Shown one piece after another: positions 26,287 to 35,763 of a stretch of 37,494 bases of DNA. The translations under genes were made by a program, and so were the position numbers. Origin of the DNA: Pseudomonadales bacterium RIFCSPLOWO2_12_59_9 (GTDB taxonomy: Bacteria; Pseudomonadota; Gammaproteobacteria; Pseudomonadales; Pseudomonadaceae); contig MHZN01000295.1 of NCBI GenBank assembly GCA_001830395.1, positions 1 through 37,494 on the forward strand. Reading direction: 5' to 3'. Position 1 is the stretch's first letter; each line of letters begins with the position of its first letter. The notes below the pieces were generated by a model. It made no database searches. It was not told where the DNA came from and saw only the letters and a list, made by a program, of their open reading frames with translations.

Positions 26287-29028
26287 ATGTCAGCGAAGAT
26301 TCAAACCAGTACCTCAACGCAAACCACCCGCTCCATTTGCTGTTACTGCGGCGTGGGTTGCGGTGTGCTGATCGAGCACGACGGCGAGACCATCCTCAAC
26401 GTCAAAGGCGACCCCGAGCACCCGGCCAACTTTGGCAAGCTGTGCAGCAAGGGCTCCAGCCTGCACCTAACCGGCGACCTCAGTGCCCGCGCCCTGTATC
26501 CAGAATTACGCCTGGGCAAACAACTGGCCCGGGCCCGCACCGACTGGGACAGCGCACTGGAGCACGCCGCCAATCAATTTGCCGCCACCATCGCCGAACA
26601 CGGCCCAGACAGCGTGGCCTTTTATGTCTCCGGCCAGCTGCTGACCGAGGACTACTACGCCTTCAACAAATTGGCGCGGGCCTTGGTCGGCACCAACAAT
26701 ATCGACAGCAACTCGCGGCTGTGCATGTCCTCCGCGGTTACCGGCTACACCCGCAGCCTCGGTGCCGACGCGCCACCGTGCAGCTACGAGGACATCGAGC
26801 AAAGCGACTGCGTGCTGATTGTCGGCAGCAACATGGCCTATGCCCACCCGGTACTGTTTCGCCGCCTGGAAGAAGCCAAGGCCAAGCGGCCTCAGATGCA
26901 AATCATTGTGGTCGACCCGCGGCGCACCGACACCTGCGAGCTGGCTGACCTGCACCTGGCGATTCAACCGGGCACCGATGTCGCGCTGTTTCACGGCATC
27001 TTGCACATCCTGATGTGGGAAGGCTGGCTCGATCGCAGCTTTATCGAGCAGCACACCGAAGGCTTCGATGCACTGAAAACCCTGGTGCGTGACTTCACCC
27101 CGCAGATGGTGGCCGAGCTGTGCGGCATCAACGTCGCGGACCTGCAAACCTGCGCTCATTGGATCGGCACCAGCCCAAGCTTTCTGTCGCTGTGGTGCAT
27201 GGGTCTCAATCAGTCGAGTGCCGGCAGCGCCAAGAACAGCGCGCTGATCAACCTGCACCTGGCCACTGGGCAAATTGGTCGGGTCGGCGCCGGGCCGTTC
27301 TCCCTTACCGGCCAGCCCAACGCCATGGGTGGCCGCGAAACCGGCAGCATGGCCAACCTCTTGCCCGGTCATCGCGAAGTGACCAACGCCGCACACCGCG
27401 ACGAAGTTGCCCGCTATTGGGGCGTCGAGCAATTACCCGAAAATACCGGCTTAACCGCAGTAGAGCTGTTCGATGCCGTTGGCGACGGGCGTATCAAGGC
27501 GCTGTGGATTGCCTGTACCAATCCGGCGCAATCGATGCCAGATCAAAGCAAGATCCATCAAGCCCTCGCACTCTGCCCCTTTGTGGTGGTGCAAGAAGCT
27601 TTTAACACCACCGAGACCTGTCACTACGCCGACCTGTTGCTGCCCGCCAGCAGCTGGGGCGAAAAAGAAGGAACGCTGACCAACTCAGAACGACGCATCA
27701 GTCACGTCCGCCCGGCCATCTCAGCGCCTGGCCAAGCACGCGCCGACTGGTCAATCACGCTCGACTTTGCTCGCCGTCTAGAACAACGGCTGCGCCCTGC
27801 TCTGCCCAGCCTGTTTGCCTTCGACAGCCCGCAAGCGCTGTTTGACGAATATAAAGGCCTGACGGCCCGGCGCGACCTGGACATAGCGGGCCTGAGCTAC
27901 AGCATTCTGGATCAGCAAGGACCGCAACAGTGGCCGTTTCACGCCGACCTACAAAGTGGCAGCACCCGCTTGTATGCCGATGCGCAGTTTCCAACCGCCT
28001 CGGGGCGCGCCCAGTTTGTTGCCGACCCTTATCGGGCGCCAGCGGAAAAACGCGATGCGCGCTTTACCCTCAGCCTTAACACCGGGCGCTTGCGTGACCA
28101 ATGGCATGGCATGAGCCGCACCGGCACTGCAGCACGCCTGTTTGGCCATGTGGAAGAGGCGCTGCTGAGCCTGCACCCCGACGAGATGCGCCGGCGACGC
28201 TTACTCGACGGCCAACTGGTCAGCCTTAAAAGCCGGCGTGGCAGCCTGGTCTTACCGGTGCAGAGCGATGATAGCGTGCGCTCCGGTCACGCCTATCTGC
28301 CGATGCATTGGGGTGATCGCTTCCTCAAAGGTTTGGGCACTAATGTTCTGACCTCGCCGGTGTTTGACCCACTGTCCAAGCAGCCCGAACTCAAGCACAC
28401 CAGTGTCGAAGTCAGCAAAGTGGAGCTGCCTTGGCAGCTGTTTGCCCTTGTGGAAGGCGACGTACAAAACCGCCTCAGCGCCCTGCGCCCGCTGCTGGAG
28501 GGTTTCGCCTATGCCAGCCTGGGCTTGGCCGGACGCGAACGGCCGGCACTGCTGATTCGCGCCGCCGCAGCCAGCGCCCCGGACAGTCAGTTGCTGGCAC
28601 AAATCGACCAGCTGCTGGGCCTGGATGAAGGTCCGATCATGGCCTACGACGACCCACGCAAAGCCGTCGGCAAGCGCGTGCGCATAGAAAGCGGGCGAAT
28701 CACCGCTATCCGCCTGGCCGGTGAAACAGCCGCCCGCGACTGGCTCAAGAGCTTGTGGAGCGAAGGGCGCGCCGATGAAGAGCTGCGCCGCTGGCTGTTG
28801 GCCCCCTTGAGCACCCCGCCCGGTAACAGCAGCGCAGTGGCCGACGGAAAAACCCTGTGTAGCTGCATGAACGTCAGCAATGCGGCGGTTTGCGCTGGCA
28901 TCCAGCGTGGCCTCGACCTTAACGGTCTCAAGCAAGAACTTGGCTGTGGCAGCCAATGCGGCTCCTGCGTGCCCGAAATTAAACGCCTGCTGGCGACCCC
29001 GGCCGCACAGCCGCCCGCACAACTGTGA
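26287..29028 (+). CDS. Assimilatory nitrate reductase catalytic subunit (molybdopterin, N-terminal [4Fe-4S], C-terminal BFD-like domain)
   Basis: 913 aa; CCYCGVGCGVLIEH, GKLCSKG, NSRLCMSSAVTGY, C-terminal CSCMNVSNAAVCAGIQRG...CGSQCGSC. Confidence 0.93.
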   Translation: MSAKIQTSTSTQTTRSICCYCGVGCGVLIEHDGETILNVKGDPEHPANFGKLCSKGSSLHLTGDLSARALYPELRLGKQLARARTDWDSALEHAANQFAATIAEHGPDSVAFYVSGQLLTEDYYAFNKLARALVGTNNIDSNSRLCMSSAVTGYTRSLGADAPPCSYEDIEQSDCVLIVGSNMAYAHPVLFRRLEEAKAKRPQMQIIVVDPRRTDTCELADLHLAIQPGTDVALFHGILHILMWEGWLDRSFIEQHTEGFDALKTLVRDFTPQMVAELCGINVADLQTCAHWIGTSPSFLSLWCMGLNQSSAGSAKNSALINLHLATGQIGRVGAGPFSLTGQPNAMGGRETGSMANLLPGHREVTNAAHRDEVARYWGVEQLPENTGLTAVELFDAVGDGRIKALWIACTNPAQSMPDQSKIHQALALCPFVVVQEAFNTTETCHYADLLLPASSWGEKEGTLTNSERRISHVRPAISAPGQARADWSITLDFARRLEQRLRPALPSLFAFDSPQALFDEYKGLTARRDLDIAGLSYSILDQQGPQQWPFHADLQSGSTRLYADAQFPTASGRAQFVADPYRAPAEKRDARFTLSLNTGRLRDQWHGMSRTGTAARLFGHVEEALLSLHPDEMRRRRLLDGQLVSLKSRRGSLVLPVQSDDSVRSGHAYLPMHWGDRFLKGLGTNVLTSPVFDPLSKQPELKHTSVEVSKVELPWQLFALVEGDVQNRLSALRPLLEGFAYASLGLAGRERPALLIRAAAASAPDSQLLAQIDQLLGLDEGPIMAYDDPRKAVGKRVRIESGRITAIRLAGETAARDWLKSLWSEGRADEELRRWLLAPLSTPPGNSSAVADGKTLCSCMNVSNAAVCAGIQRGLDLNGLKQELGCGSQCGSCVPEIKRLLATPAAQPPAQL

Positions 29029-29038
29029 GAATCTTAAA

Positions 29039-29776
29039 ATGAACGGAAAAGTCTGGTTGGTAGGTGCAGGTCCCGGTGACCCAGAGTTATTAACGCTCAA
29101 AGCGGTGCGCGCACTGCAGCACGCACAGATAGTGATGATCGATGACCTGGTCAATCCCGCCGTGCTTGAGCACTGCCCCAACGCCCGGGTTATCTCGGTC
29201 GGCAAACGTGGCGGCTGTCGCTCAACGCCGCAAGCCTTTATCCATCGCCTGATGCTGCGCTATTCGCGCCAAGGCAAATGCGTGGTCCGCCTGAAAGGTG
29301 GCGACCCGTGCATTTTCGGTCGCGGCAGCGAAGAAGCCGACTGGCTGCAACAGTTCGGCATCGAAGTCGAAATGGTCAATGGCATTACCGCAGGTCTGGC
29401 CGGAGCGACCAACTGCGGTATTCCACTTACGTTGCGTGGCGTCAGCCGAGGCGTCACCCTGGTCACCGCCCACACTCAAGATGACAGCAGCCTGAACTGG
29501 GCCGCGCTGGCACAAGGCGGCACAACCCTGGTGGTTTACATGGGCGTGGCCAAACTCAGCGAAATCCAAGACAGTTTGCTGGCCGGCGGCATGCGCAACG
29601 ACATGCCCGTGGCCATGATTGAAAATGCCTCACTGCCCACTCAGCGTGAATGCCGCAGCAGCCTTGCGCAGATGCAACTGGACGCCCACGATTTCCAGCT
29701 GAAAAGCCCAGCCATCCTGGTTATCGGTGAGGTTGCCGCCGGCAGCCAAGCCATCACTCTGGCCCAAACGGCCTAA
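29039..29776 (+). CDS. cobA: Uroporphyrinogen-III C-methyltransferase
   Basis: MNGKVWLVGAGPGDPELLTLKAVRAL...VVRLKGGDPCIFGRGSEE...GVTLVTAH. Confidence 0.95.
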   Translation: MNGKVWLVGAGPGDPELLTLKAVRALQHAQIVMIDDLVNPAVLEHCPNARVISVGKRGGCRSTPQAFIHRLMLRYSRQGKCVVRLKGGDPCIFGRGSEEADWLQQFGIEVEMVNGITAGLAGATNCGIPLTLRGVSRGVTLVTAHTQDDSSLNWAALAQGGTTLVVYMGVAKLSEIQDSLLAGGMRNDMPVAMIENASLPTQRECRSSLAQMQLDAHDFQLKSPAILVIGEVAAGSQAITLAQTA

Positions 29777-29804
29777 CCGCTTCGCTCCTGCGAAGATGTA
29801 CTTT

Positions 29805-29828
29805 GCCCGGCTTTGGCCGGGCTTTTTT
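29805..29828 (+). terminator. Rho-independent terminator
   Basis: GCCCGGC-TTTG-GCCGGGC-TTTTTT. Confidence 0.9.
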
Positions 29829-29982
29829 ATGTGCAAAGTGAAGCCAGACCCAAGCAGACCACCCACTCGGTGCGACCGTTCTGACCAGTAATGACAAAAA
29901 ACATCAAGGGTAAACCAAGCCCCTATAGCCGTTGCATATTCCCGTTTGCTGGGAGCGCACTGCCAACAGGCGATTTTTTTAG

Positions 29983-30020
29983 GCAAAGAAAAGCCCGGCC
30001 TAAGCCGGGCTTTTCTTTGC
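29983..30020 (-). terminator. Terminator downstream of oprF
   Basis: GCAAAGAAAAGCCCGGC-CTAA-GCCGGGCTTTTCTTTGC, 17 bp perfect stem. Confidence 0.9.
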
Positions 30021-30060
30021 TGCGGGCTCAGATCACTGAGCCTGCATTGCTTACACAGTA

Positions 30061-31092
30061 TTACTGTGCAGCTTCAACACCAGCTTCTACGCGGCGGTTA
30101 ACGGCGCGGCCAGCTTCAGTTGCGTTATCAGCAACTGGCTTGGCTTCACCGTAACCAACAGCATTAACACGGTCGCCAGCTACACCGTACTGGTTAACCA
30201 GTACAGCGCGAACGGCGTCAGCACGACGAGTCGACAGACCTTGGTTGTAAGCGTCGGTGCCAACGGAGTCAGTGTGACCTTCAACGGTGGTGGTGGTTTT
30301 TGGATACTGTTGCATGAAGTCAGCCAGGCTCTTGATATCGCCATAGCTGTCTTGCTTAACAACGGCCTTGTCGAAATCGAACTTAACGTCCAGCTCAACA
30401 CGCACAGCCTCAGCAACCACTACGCAACCGGTCGAATCAACAGTGGCGTTGGCTTCAGTGCCTGGGCACTTGTCGTCAGCATCACAAACGCCATCGCTGT
30501 CGCTGTCGGTGCAAACTTCAGCAACCGGGGCAACTGGAGCAGCAGGCTTGGTGCCGCCGCCGAAGTTAACACCCAGACCGAGGCCAGCCATGTATTCGCT
30601 GTTGCCAGCGTCGATGTTGTACATGCCATCCAAGCTAGCCTTGGCGAACACGTTTTCGGTGAAGTAGTACTTCACACCAGTACCGATGTTAGCGAAGGTG
30701 CTGCGATCGCGACCGCCGGTCGAATCTTGACCGATGCTCTGGTGAGCAAAGCCAGCAGAAACGTATGGACGCAGGCCAACACCAGGGGTGCCAAAGTTAT
30801 AAACAGCGTCAAGGGAGCTCAGGCTGCCCTTAATGTTTTTGCCGCTGTCTTCGCCACGGATGTCGTGATACTCACCGTAGGACAGAGCCAACTCAACGTC
30901 GTCAGTCAGGTAGTAGCCCAGCGAACCACCAAGCAGATTACCGTGATTGCCAAGATCGCGGCTGCTATCTGGAGCGTAGTACTTTGCGAAAGCGTCAGCT
31001 TCAACAGCGCCTTGACCTTGGGCCATAGCGTTGATCGAAGTTGCAGCAACCAAACTGGCAATGACTACGCCTAGAGTATTTTTCAGCTTCAT
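30061..31092 (-). CDS. oprF: Outer membrane porin OprF
   Basis: MKLKNTLGVVIASLVAATSINAMAQGQGAVEADAFAKYY...thrombospondin-3-like DSDGVCDADDKCPGT, OmpA-like C-terminus. Confidence 0.96.
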   Translation of the reverse strand: MKLKNTLGVVIASLVAATSINAMAQGQGAVEADAFAKYYAPDSSRDLGNHGNLLGGSLGYYLTDDVELALSYGEYHDIRGEDSGKNIKGSLSSLDAVYNFGTPGVGLRPYVSAGFAHQSIGQDSTGGRDRSTFANIGTGVKYYFTENVFAKASLDGMYNIDAGNSEYMAGLGLGVNFGGGTKPAAPVAPVAEVCTDSDSDGVCDADDKCPGTEANATVDSTGCVVVAEAVRVELDVKFDFDKAVVKQDSYGDIKSLADFMQQYPKTTTTVEGHTDSVGTDAYNQGLSTRRADAVRAVLVNQYGVAGDRVNAVGYGEAKPVADNATEAGRAVNRRVEAGVEAAQ

Positions 31093-31208
31093 CCGTAAAT
31101 TCCTATCGTGGTGAAATTGTTCAAAATTGCAGCTGTACGACAATCATGTACAACTTAGCGGCGGACTTTAACACAGCAAAGCCCTATATAAAGGAACTTT
31201 TTACCTAA

Positions 31209-31799
31209 CTATTCGTCGATAGCATCAGCAAATTTCTCGCGCAAGCGATCCAGTGCTCTTTTGTAACGCATTTTCGTGGCACTCAGGCCCATGTGCATGA
31301 TGTCCGCAATTTCTTGAAACTCCAGCTCTGCGACAAAACGTAGCACTAGAATCTCGCGATCAATCGGATTGACATGTACCAGCCAACGATCAAGCCCCGC
31401 ACGGTCTTCAGCCTTAACCGGCTTCTCTTCTATGGCCTCTTCCAGCGGATCTAGGCTTAAGGCATCCAACAAGCGCCTTTTGCGTCGTTCTTTACGGTAC
31501 TGGGTAATGCACTCGTTATAGGTGATGCTATACAGCCATGTTTTAAATTTAGACTTGCCTTCGAAATTCTTTAAGCCATACAAGACTTTAAGCATGACCT
31601 CTTGGCAAACATCATCGGCATCACGCTCGCTACCCAAGTAACGGGCACAGACATTGAATAAGGTGCGCTGGTAGCGACGCATCAATTCTTCATAGGCACG
31701 GGTGATGTGCAGTAACTCGACATTCGCCCGCGCCACCAACTCCTCATCAGAGAGTTCACGGGGATCGTAACGCGAGGATAGCGCTTGAGTTTTATTCAA
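31209..31799 (-). CDS. sigX: ECF RNA polymerase sigma factor SigX
   Basis: 196 aa ECF sigma factor; located directly upstream of oprF. Confidence 0.95.
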   Translation of the reverse strand: MNKTQALSSRYDPRELSDEELVARANVELLHITRAYEELMRRYQRTLFNVCARYLGSERDADDVCQEVMLKVLYGLKNFEGKSKFKTWLYSITYNECITQYRKERRKRRLLDALSLDPLEEAIEEKPVKAEDRAGLDRWLVHVNPIDREILVLRFVAELEFQEIADIMHMGLSATKMRYKRALDRLREKFADAIDE

Positions 31800-31889
31800 A
31801 ACGAAGTGGGCCGACAGTCAGGTCAAAACCGCCACAACCCATACCCTAAAGGACTGGATTAGCGACATACATTAGCAGGGTTTAGCGTA

Positions 31890-32714
31890 TTAGCGACTGC
31901 TGACACGCTGCTCGAGCAGTACCCGATTGGCCAGAGAAACCAGCTCGCCAGTCTCGGTCAGCACTATGGTTTTCACCGTGCCGATCTCTTCAATCTGCCC
32001 TTCGACCTCACCCACCTGAATTTGTTGCCCTACTTCATACAGCTCACGAACATAAATGCCGGCCAAGATCTGCCCGGCAATCTGCCGACTGCCCAGGCCT
32101 AAAGCCAGCGCTACAGCCGACCCTACCGAAATCAGCACAATGGCAATGACGTTGTTGAGCAACTCGGTTTTCACCTCCAGCTGCCCAATCGCCACCGACA
32201 GACTGATGATAATGATCAGCCACTGAGCAATCCGCCCCAGGCCGTTGGCATACTCCAGCCCAACACCTTCGGCCGCGCCACGCACCAACCCGCTGAGCAA
32301 CTGCGCCGCCAACACGCCGGCCAGCAGAATTAATGCAGCGCCAAACACCTTAGGCACATACAAGGCCAGCACATCGAGGGTTGCCGAGACCCGTTCAAGC
32401 CCCAACTGATCAACTGCCGAGACCAAAAACACCAGCAACACAAACCAGTAAATAATTTTGCCAATCAGGGTCGAAACCGGTACCTGAATGCCTACCCGCG
32501 CCAGCAACTTGGTGAGGCCGGTGCCCGCCATCAGGCGGTCAAGGCCAATCTTGGCCAGTACTTTGGACAACAGGGTATCGAGCAACTTAGCCAGCACAAA
32601 ACCGAGTAAGACCAGAACCATTGCAACTATCAGGTTCGGGATGAAAACTGCAACCTTGGACCAAACCGCTGCCATAGCGCCGACTAAGCCTTGTGTTACC
32701 GGATCAAATTCCAT
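31890..32714 (-). CDS. cmpX: Mechanosensitive-channel (MscS-like) family protein CmpX
   Basis: 274 aa with multiple TM helices; upstream of sigX as in P. aeruginosa. Confidence 0.88.
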   Translation of the reverse strand: MEFDPVTQGLVGAMAAVWSKVAVFIPNLIVAMVLVLLGFVLAKLLDTLLSKVLAKIGLDRLMAGTGLTKLLARVGIQVPVSTLIGKIIYWFVLLVFLVSAVDQLGLERVSATLDVLALYVPKVFGAALILLAGVLAAQLLSGLVRGAAEGVGLEYANGLGRIAQWLIIIISLSVAIGQLEVKTELLNNVIAIVLISVGSAVALALGLGSRQIAGQILAGIYVRELYEVGQQIQVGEVEGQIEEIGTVKTIVLTETGELVSLANRVLLEQRVSSR

Positions 32715-32716
32715 GA

Positions 32717-32963
32717 TTAATCAGCCTTATTAGCAGTGCTGGTGGAGGCTTTACGCCGTGAGACGGGGGCCAGATGAGGTGAGCCTTTGCTGACTGCCAA
32801 CATAGTGGCGCCGAACCAATGGCCGACCAAGCTAAACATCTCGCCAGCGCCGATTTGCCGATTGGCGGTTTTCAATACCCGGCCCAGACACGCATCGTCA
32901 TCATGAGTCGATGGCGCAGTATTGAGTAGTTCACGCAGGGACTGTTCAAAAGGATCGTGCATA
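32717..32963 (-). CDS. crfX: Small conserved protein CrfX
   Basis: MHDPFEQSLRELLNTAPSTHDDDACLGRVLKTANRQIGAGEMFSLVGHWF; position next to cmpX. Start 32963 favoured. Confidence 0.75.
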
Positions 32964-33015
32964 CGCACCTCTGAGGTCATGTCGGCTAGACGCATTGAGA
33001 CGCAAGCAAGTCACG

Positions 33016-34023
33016 TCACAGCCAGCGCAAACGGCGAAACAACCACCACTGGCCAAAGCTCAAAGCGCCCATTAATACGCACACGAGGATAAAGGCATAG
33101 GGCAACTCTGCGCCTGGAATACCGCCGACGTTAATGCCCAGCAAGCCAGTTAAAAAGCTCAGCGGCAGGAAAAATCCGGTAATGATGCCGAAACGATACA
33201 TGGTGCGGTTCATCTGCTCGGACATGCGCCGGTGTTCGGACTCCAGAATCAGCGCAACCCGCTCACGAATCAGCTCAAGCTCTTCCAGATAGCGGGTCAG
33301 GTGGTTATTTAACTCATTCCAGTAACCACAGGCATCAGGACTGAACCAGGCGCGCTTATTACTGGCCAGTTGCGCATAGATATCCCGTTGCGGCGCCAAA
33401 AAGCGCCGCAAACTGGCCGAACGACGGCGAATCTGCTGCAACTGCCCATGATCGGGAACATAACGCTCATCGTTGTCGATGTGTTCCTCTTCAACATCAA
33501 CTGGCTCGGTCAGCCCAACTACCAAGGTTTCAATTTTGCTGGTGAGCTGAGTGGCCAAGCCCAGAATCAAGTCTGAGGTGTTCTTCGGCCCGCGCCCCTG
33601 AGTGAGTTGCTCAACCAAGTCGCTTACCGCCCGCAAGGGCCGCATGCGCATAGAGATAACCCGCTGGGCGTCAGCAAAAATGCGCACCGAGACCATATCC
33701 TCAGGCTCGGCACCGGGATTGAGATTGACTCCGCGTAAAAACAGCAGCATCTCATCGGCCGGCAAGCTCAATAAGCGTGGCCGGGTGTTTTCTTCGAGCA
33801 GCAAGTCGCAGCTGAATTCGCTAAGCCCGCTGTGCTGGCGCAACCACTCTTGCGCCAGCGGATGACTGCGATCCCAGTGCAGCCAAAGACTTTCGCTGGG
33901 CTGCAAACTCAGTCGATCCAAATCCTCACAGCCAAGCTCGCGAGCCCCGCCGGCGCCATCCAGCACAAACCCCTCTACCAGGCCGCACGCCTCATTTACA
34001 TCTTCGTGCATTGCTATTTCCAT
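33016..34023 (-). CDS. cmaX: CorA/ZntB-like metal transporter CmaX
   Basis: 335 aa; C-terminal ITGFFLPLSFLTGLLGINVGGIPG with GIN-type motif; two TM helices. First Met or internal MHEDV possible. Confidence 0.88.
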   Translation of the reverse strand: MEIAMHEDVNEACGLVEGFVLDGAGGARELGCEDLDRLSLQPSESLWLHWDRSHPLAQEWLRQHSGLSEFSCDLLLEENTRPRLLSLPADEMLLFLRGVNLNPGAEPEDMVSVRIFADAQRVISMRMRPLRAVSDLVEQLTQGRGPKNTSDLILGLATQLTSKIETLVVGLTEPVDVEEEHIDNDERYVPDHGQLQQIRRRSASLRRFLAPQRDIYAQLASNKRAWFSPDACGYWNELNNHLTRYLEELELIRERVALILESEHRRMSEQMNRTMYRFGIITGFFLPLSFLTGLLGINVGGIPGAELPYAFILVCVLMGALSFGQWWLFRRLRWL

Positions 34024-34079
34024 GACGTGCTTAAGCGCAGCCGCAAGCCCAGCGCGTGAAATATTACGCTGACGAGCAA

Positions 34080-34568
34080 TTAAGCCGGCACAGCCAGCGC
34101 TTGTGGCGACACAATCACGCCATTGTTGTCGGCATATACATATTCACCCGGACGGAAAGTCACACCGCCAAAAGTTACTGCTACGTTCAGATCACCAATG
34201 CCGCGCTTGTCGGTCTTCATCGGATGGCTGGCCAGCGCCTGTACACCCAAATGGGTTTGCGCAATCACATCGACGTCGCGCACGCAGCCGTACACTAGCA
34301 AGCCTTCCCAGCCATTTTTGGCGGCTTTTTCGGCCAGCATGTCGCCCAGCAAAGCGCGGCGCAGCGAACCGCCACCATCGACCACTAGGACTTTGCCTTT
34401 GCCGTTCAGCTCGACTTGATCCTTGACCAGGGAGTTATCTTCGAAGCATTTGATGGTGACTATCTCGCCACCAAAGGAGTCGCGGCCGCCGAAATTACTG
34501 AACATCGGCTCAACCACCTGTACCAGCTCTGGATAGGCATCGCACAAATCTGGGGTTATGTAGTGCAT
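34080..34568 (-). CDS. rraA: Ribonuclease E activity regulator RraA
   Basis: 162 aa; [26 protein letters not shown]...[14 protein letters not shown]. Confidence 0.95.
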   Translation of the reverse strand: MHYITPDLCDAYPELVQVVEPMFSNFGGRDSFGGEIVTIKCFEDNSLVKDQVELNGKGKVLVVDGGGSLRRALLGDMLAEKAAKNGWEGLLVYGCVRDVDVIAQTHLGVQALASHPMKTDKRGIGDLNVAVTFGGVTFRPGEYVYADNNGVIVSPQALAVPA

Positions 34569-34716
34569 GGCAAAACTCCGCTAAAAATCAAAAATTAAAC
34601 ATCAATACCAATTCGATCGCCCTGATAGACCAGCGGCAAAGGCTGCAAATTACGGCTCGAACACCTATAGCATCAGCTGCCGAGATCGATCTGAAAACCC
34701 CGTCCCCGGCGCAGCG

Positions 34717-35706
34717 TTACAGCTTAGCCGTGTCTGGCAGCGCCGAAAATGCCTCAGGCAAACACTGCTGGCGCAACCAATGCTCAACCAGCGGCCAGAC
34801 TTCACGTTGCGCCTGCTTGCTCACCAGCATTTCCACATGGCCAAAATCGTCAGTAAAACCACTCTTGCGCCCCAGACAGAGGTATTCGCGGGTAACCGAG
34901 CCAAACTGCTTGAGCAGTTTGCGGCACGCCCAAGGCGGATCCTGTCGATCACCCTCGGCACTCACCGCCAACACCGGCACCTTAACCTCGGCAAGCCCTG
35001 CCCACCAGTCGCGCTCGGTGTCGCCAAAGCGGCCAAACAAGCCGTGCCAGCGCAGGCTTTCCAGTGCCAGGCCGATAGGCTCATCTTCCGGCCCACGCTT
35101 GAGCCGAGAGCCGGAAATATGCACAAACCGCTTAAGCAACAAACGTCCACCCCACTCCACCGGCGGCATTTTCAGCGGCCAATAGACCCGGCTAATTTGG
35201 CTGCCAAACAGCGCCACAGAGGCCGCGTCTTGCTCGCTCAAATAGTGTCCACCCAGGGCAGCAGTCAGTGTCGTGCCACCGAGCGAATGTCCAATCCAGT
35301 GCGGCGCTTGCTGGGTTTTTTCACGGACAAAGGCGGCGATCGCCGGCAGGTCGTAACGGGCATAGTCGCTGACCCGATTAGCTTTGTAGTGCTGATTGCG
35401 TGGCGATAAGCCATGCCCGCGCATCTCGGCAATCCACACATCAAAACCACTGCGGGCCAAATGCGCGCCCAAGCCAATGGCCTTTGGGGAATACCAAAAG
35501 CGTCGGTTGGAAAAGCTGCCATGCAGCAAAATCACCGGCACCCCGCGAGCCTGCTCAAAACCGGGCAAGCCCAAGCGAGTCAGTGCCAACTCGACCGTCA
35601 AATCCGGGCTGTTACCAGGTTTTAGATGATAAACATCCTCGGTCAGGTCATTGCGAAACTCGGCGCTCATCAGCGCCACGGGAAATAGTTCACTGCTGCT
35701 GTGCAT
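34717..35706 (-). CDS. Alpha/beta hydrolase
   Basis: 329 aa; VILLHGSFSNRRFW, nucleophile WIGHSLGG, C-terminal DDFGHVEML. Confidence 0.88.
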   Translation of the reverse strand: MHSSSELFPVALMSAEFRNDLTEDVYHLKPGNSPDLTVELALTRLGLPGFEQARGVPVILLHGSFSNRRFWYSPKAIGLGAHLARSGFDVWIAEMRGHGLSPRNQHYKANRVSDYARYDLPAIAAFVREKTQQAPHWIGHSLGGTTLTAALGGHYLSEQDAASVALFGSQISRVYWPLKMPPVEWGGRLLLKRFVHISGSRLKRGPEDEPIGLALESLRWHGLFGRFGDTERDWWAGLAEVKVPVLAVSAEGDRQDPPWACRKLLKQFGSVTREYLCLGRKSGFTDDFGHVEMLVSKQAQREVWPLVEHWLRQQCLPEAFSALPDTAKL

Positions 35707-35722
35707 AGTGTTTCTGGCATAA

Positions 35723-35749
35723 AAAAGGACGGGAAGATCCCGTCCTTTT
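35723..35749. terminator. Bidirectional-type terminator
   Basis: AAAAGGACGGGA-AGA-TCCCGTCCTTTT. Confidence 0.85.
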
Positions 35750-35763
35750 ACTGAGTAGTACGG

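Noticed and set aside
26506-27432. 308 aa antisense ORF inside the nitrate reductase gene
   Set aside because: Mirror frame of a conserved molybdopterin enzyme; no domain recognised.
30241-31074. 277 aa antisense ORF over oprF
   Set aside because: Codon-bias artefact opposite a well-supported oprF gene.
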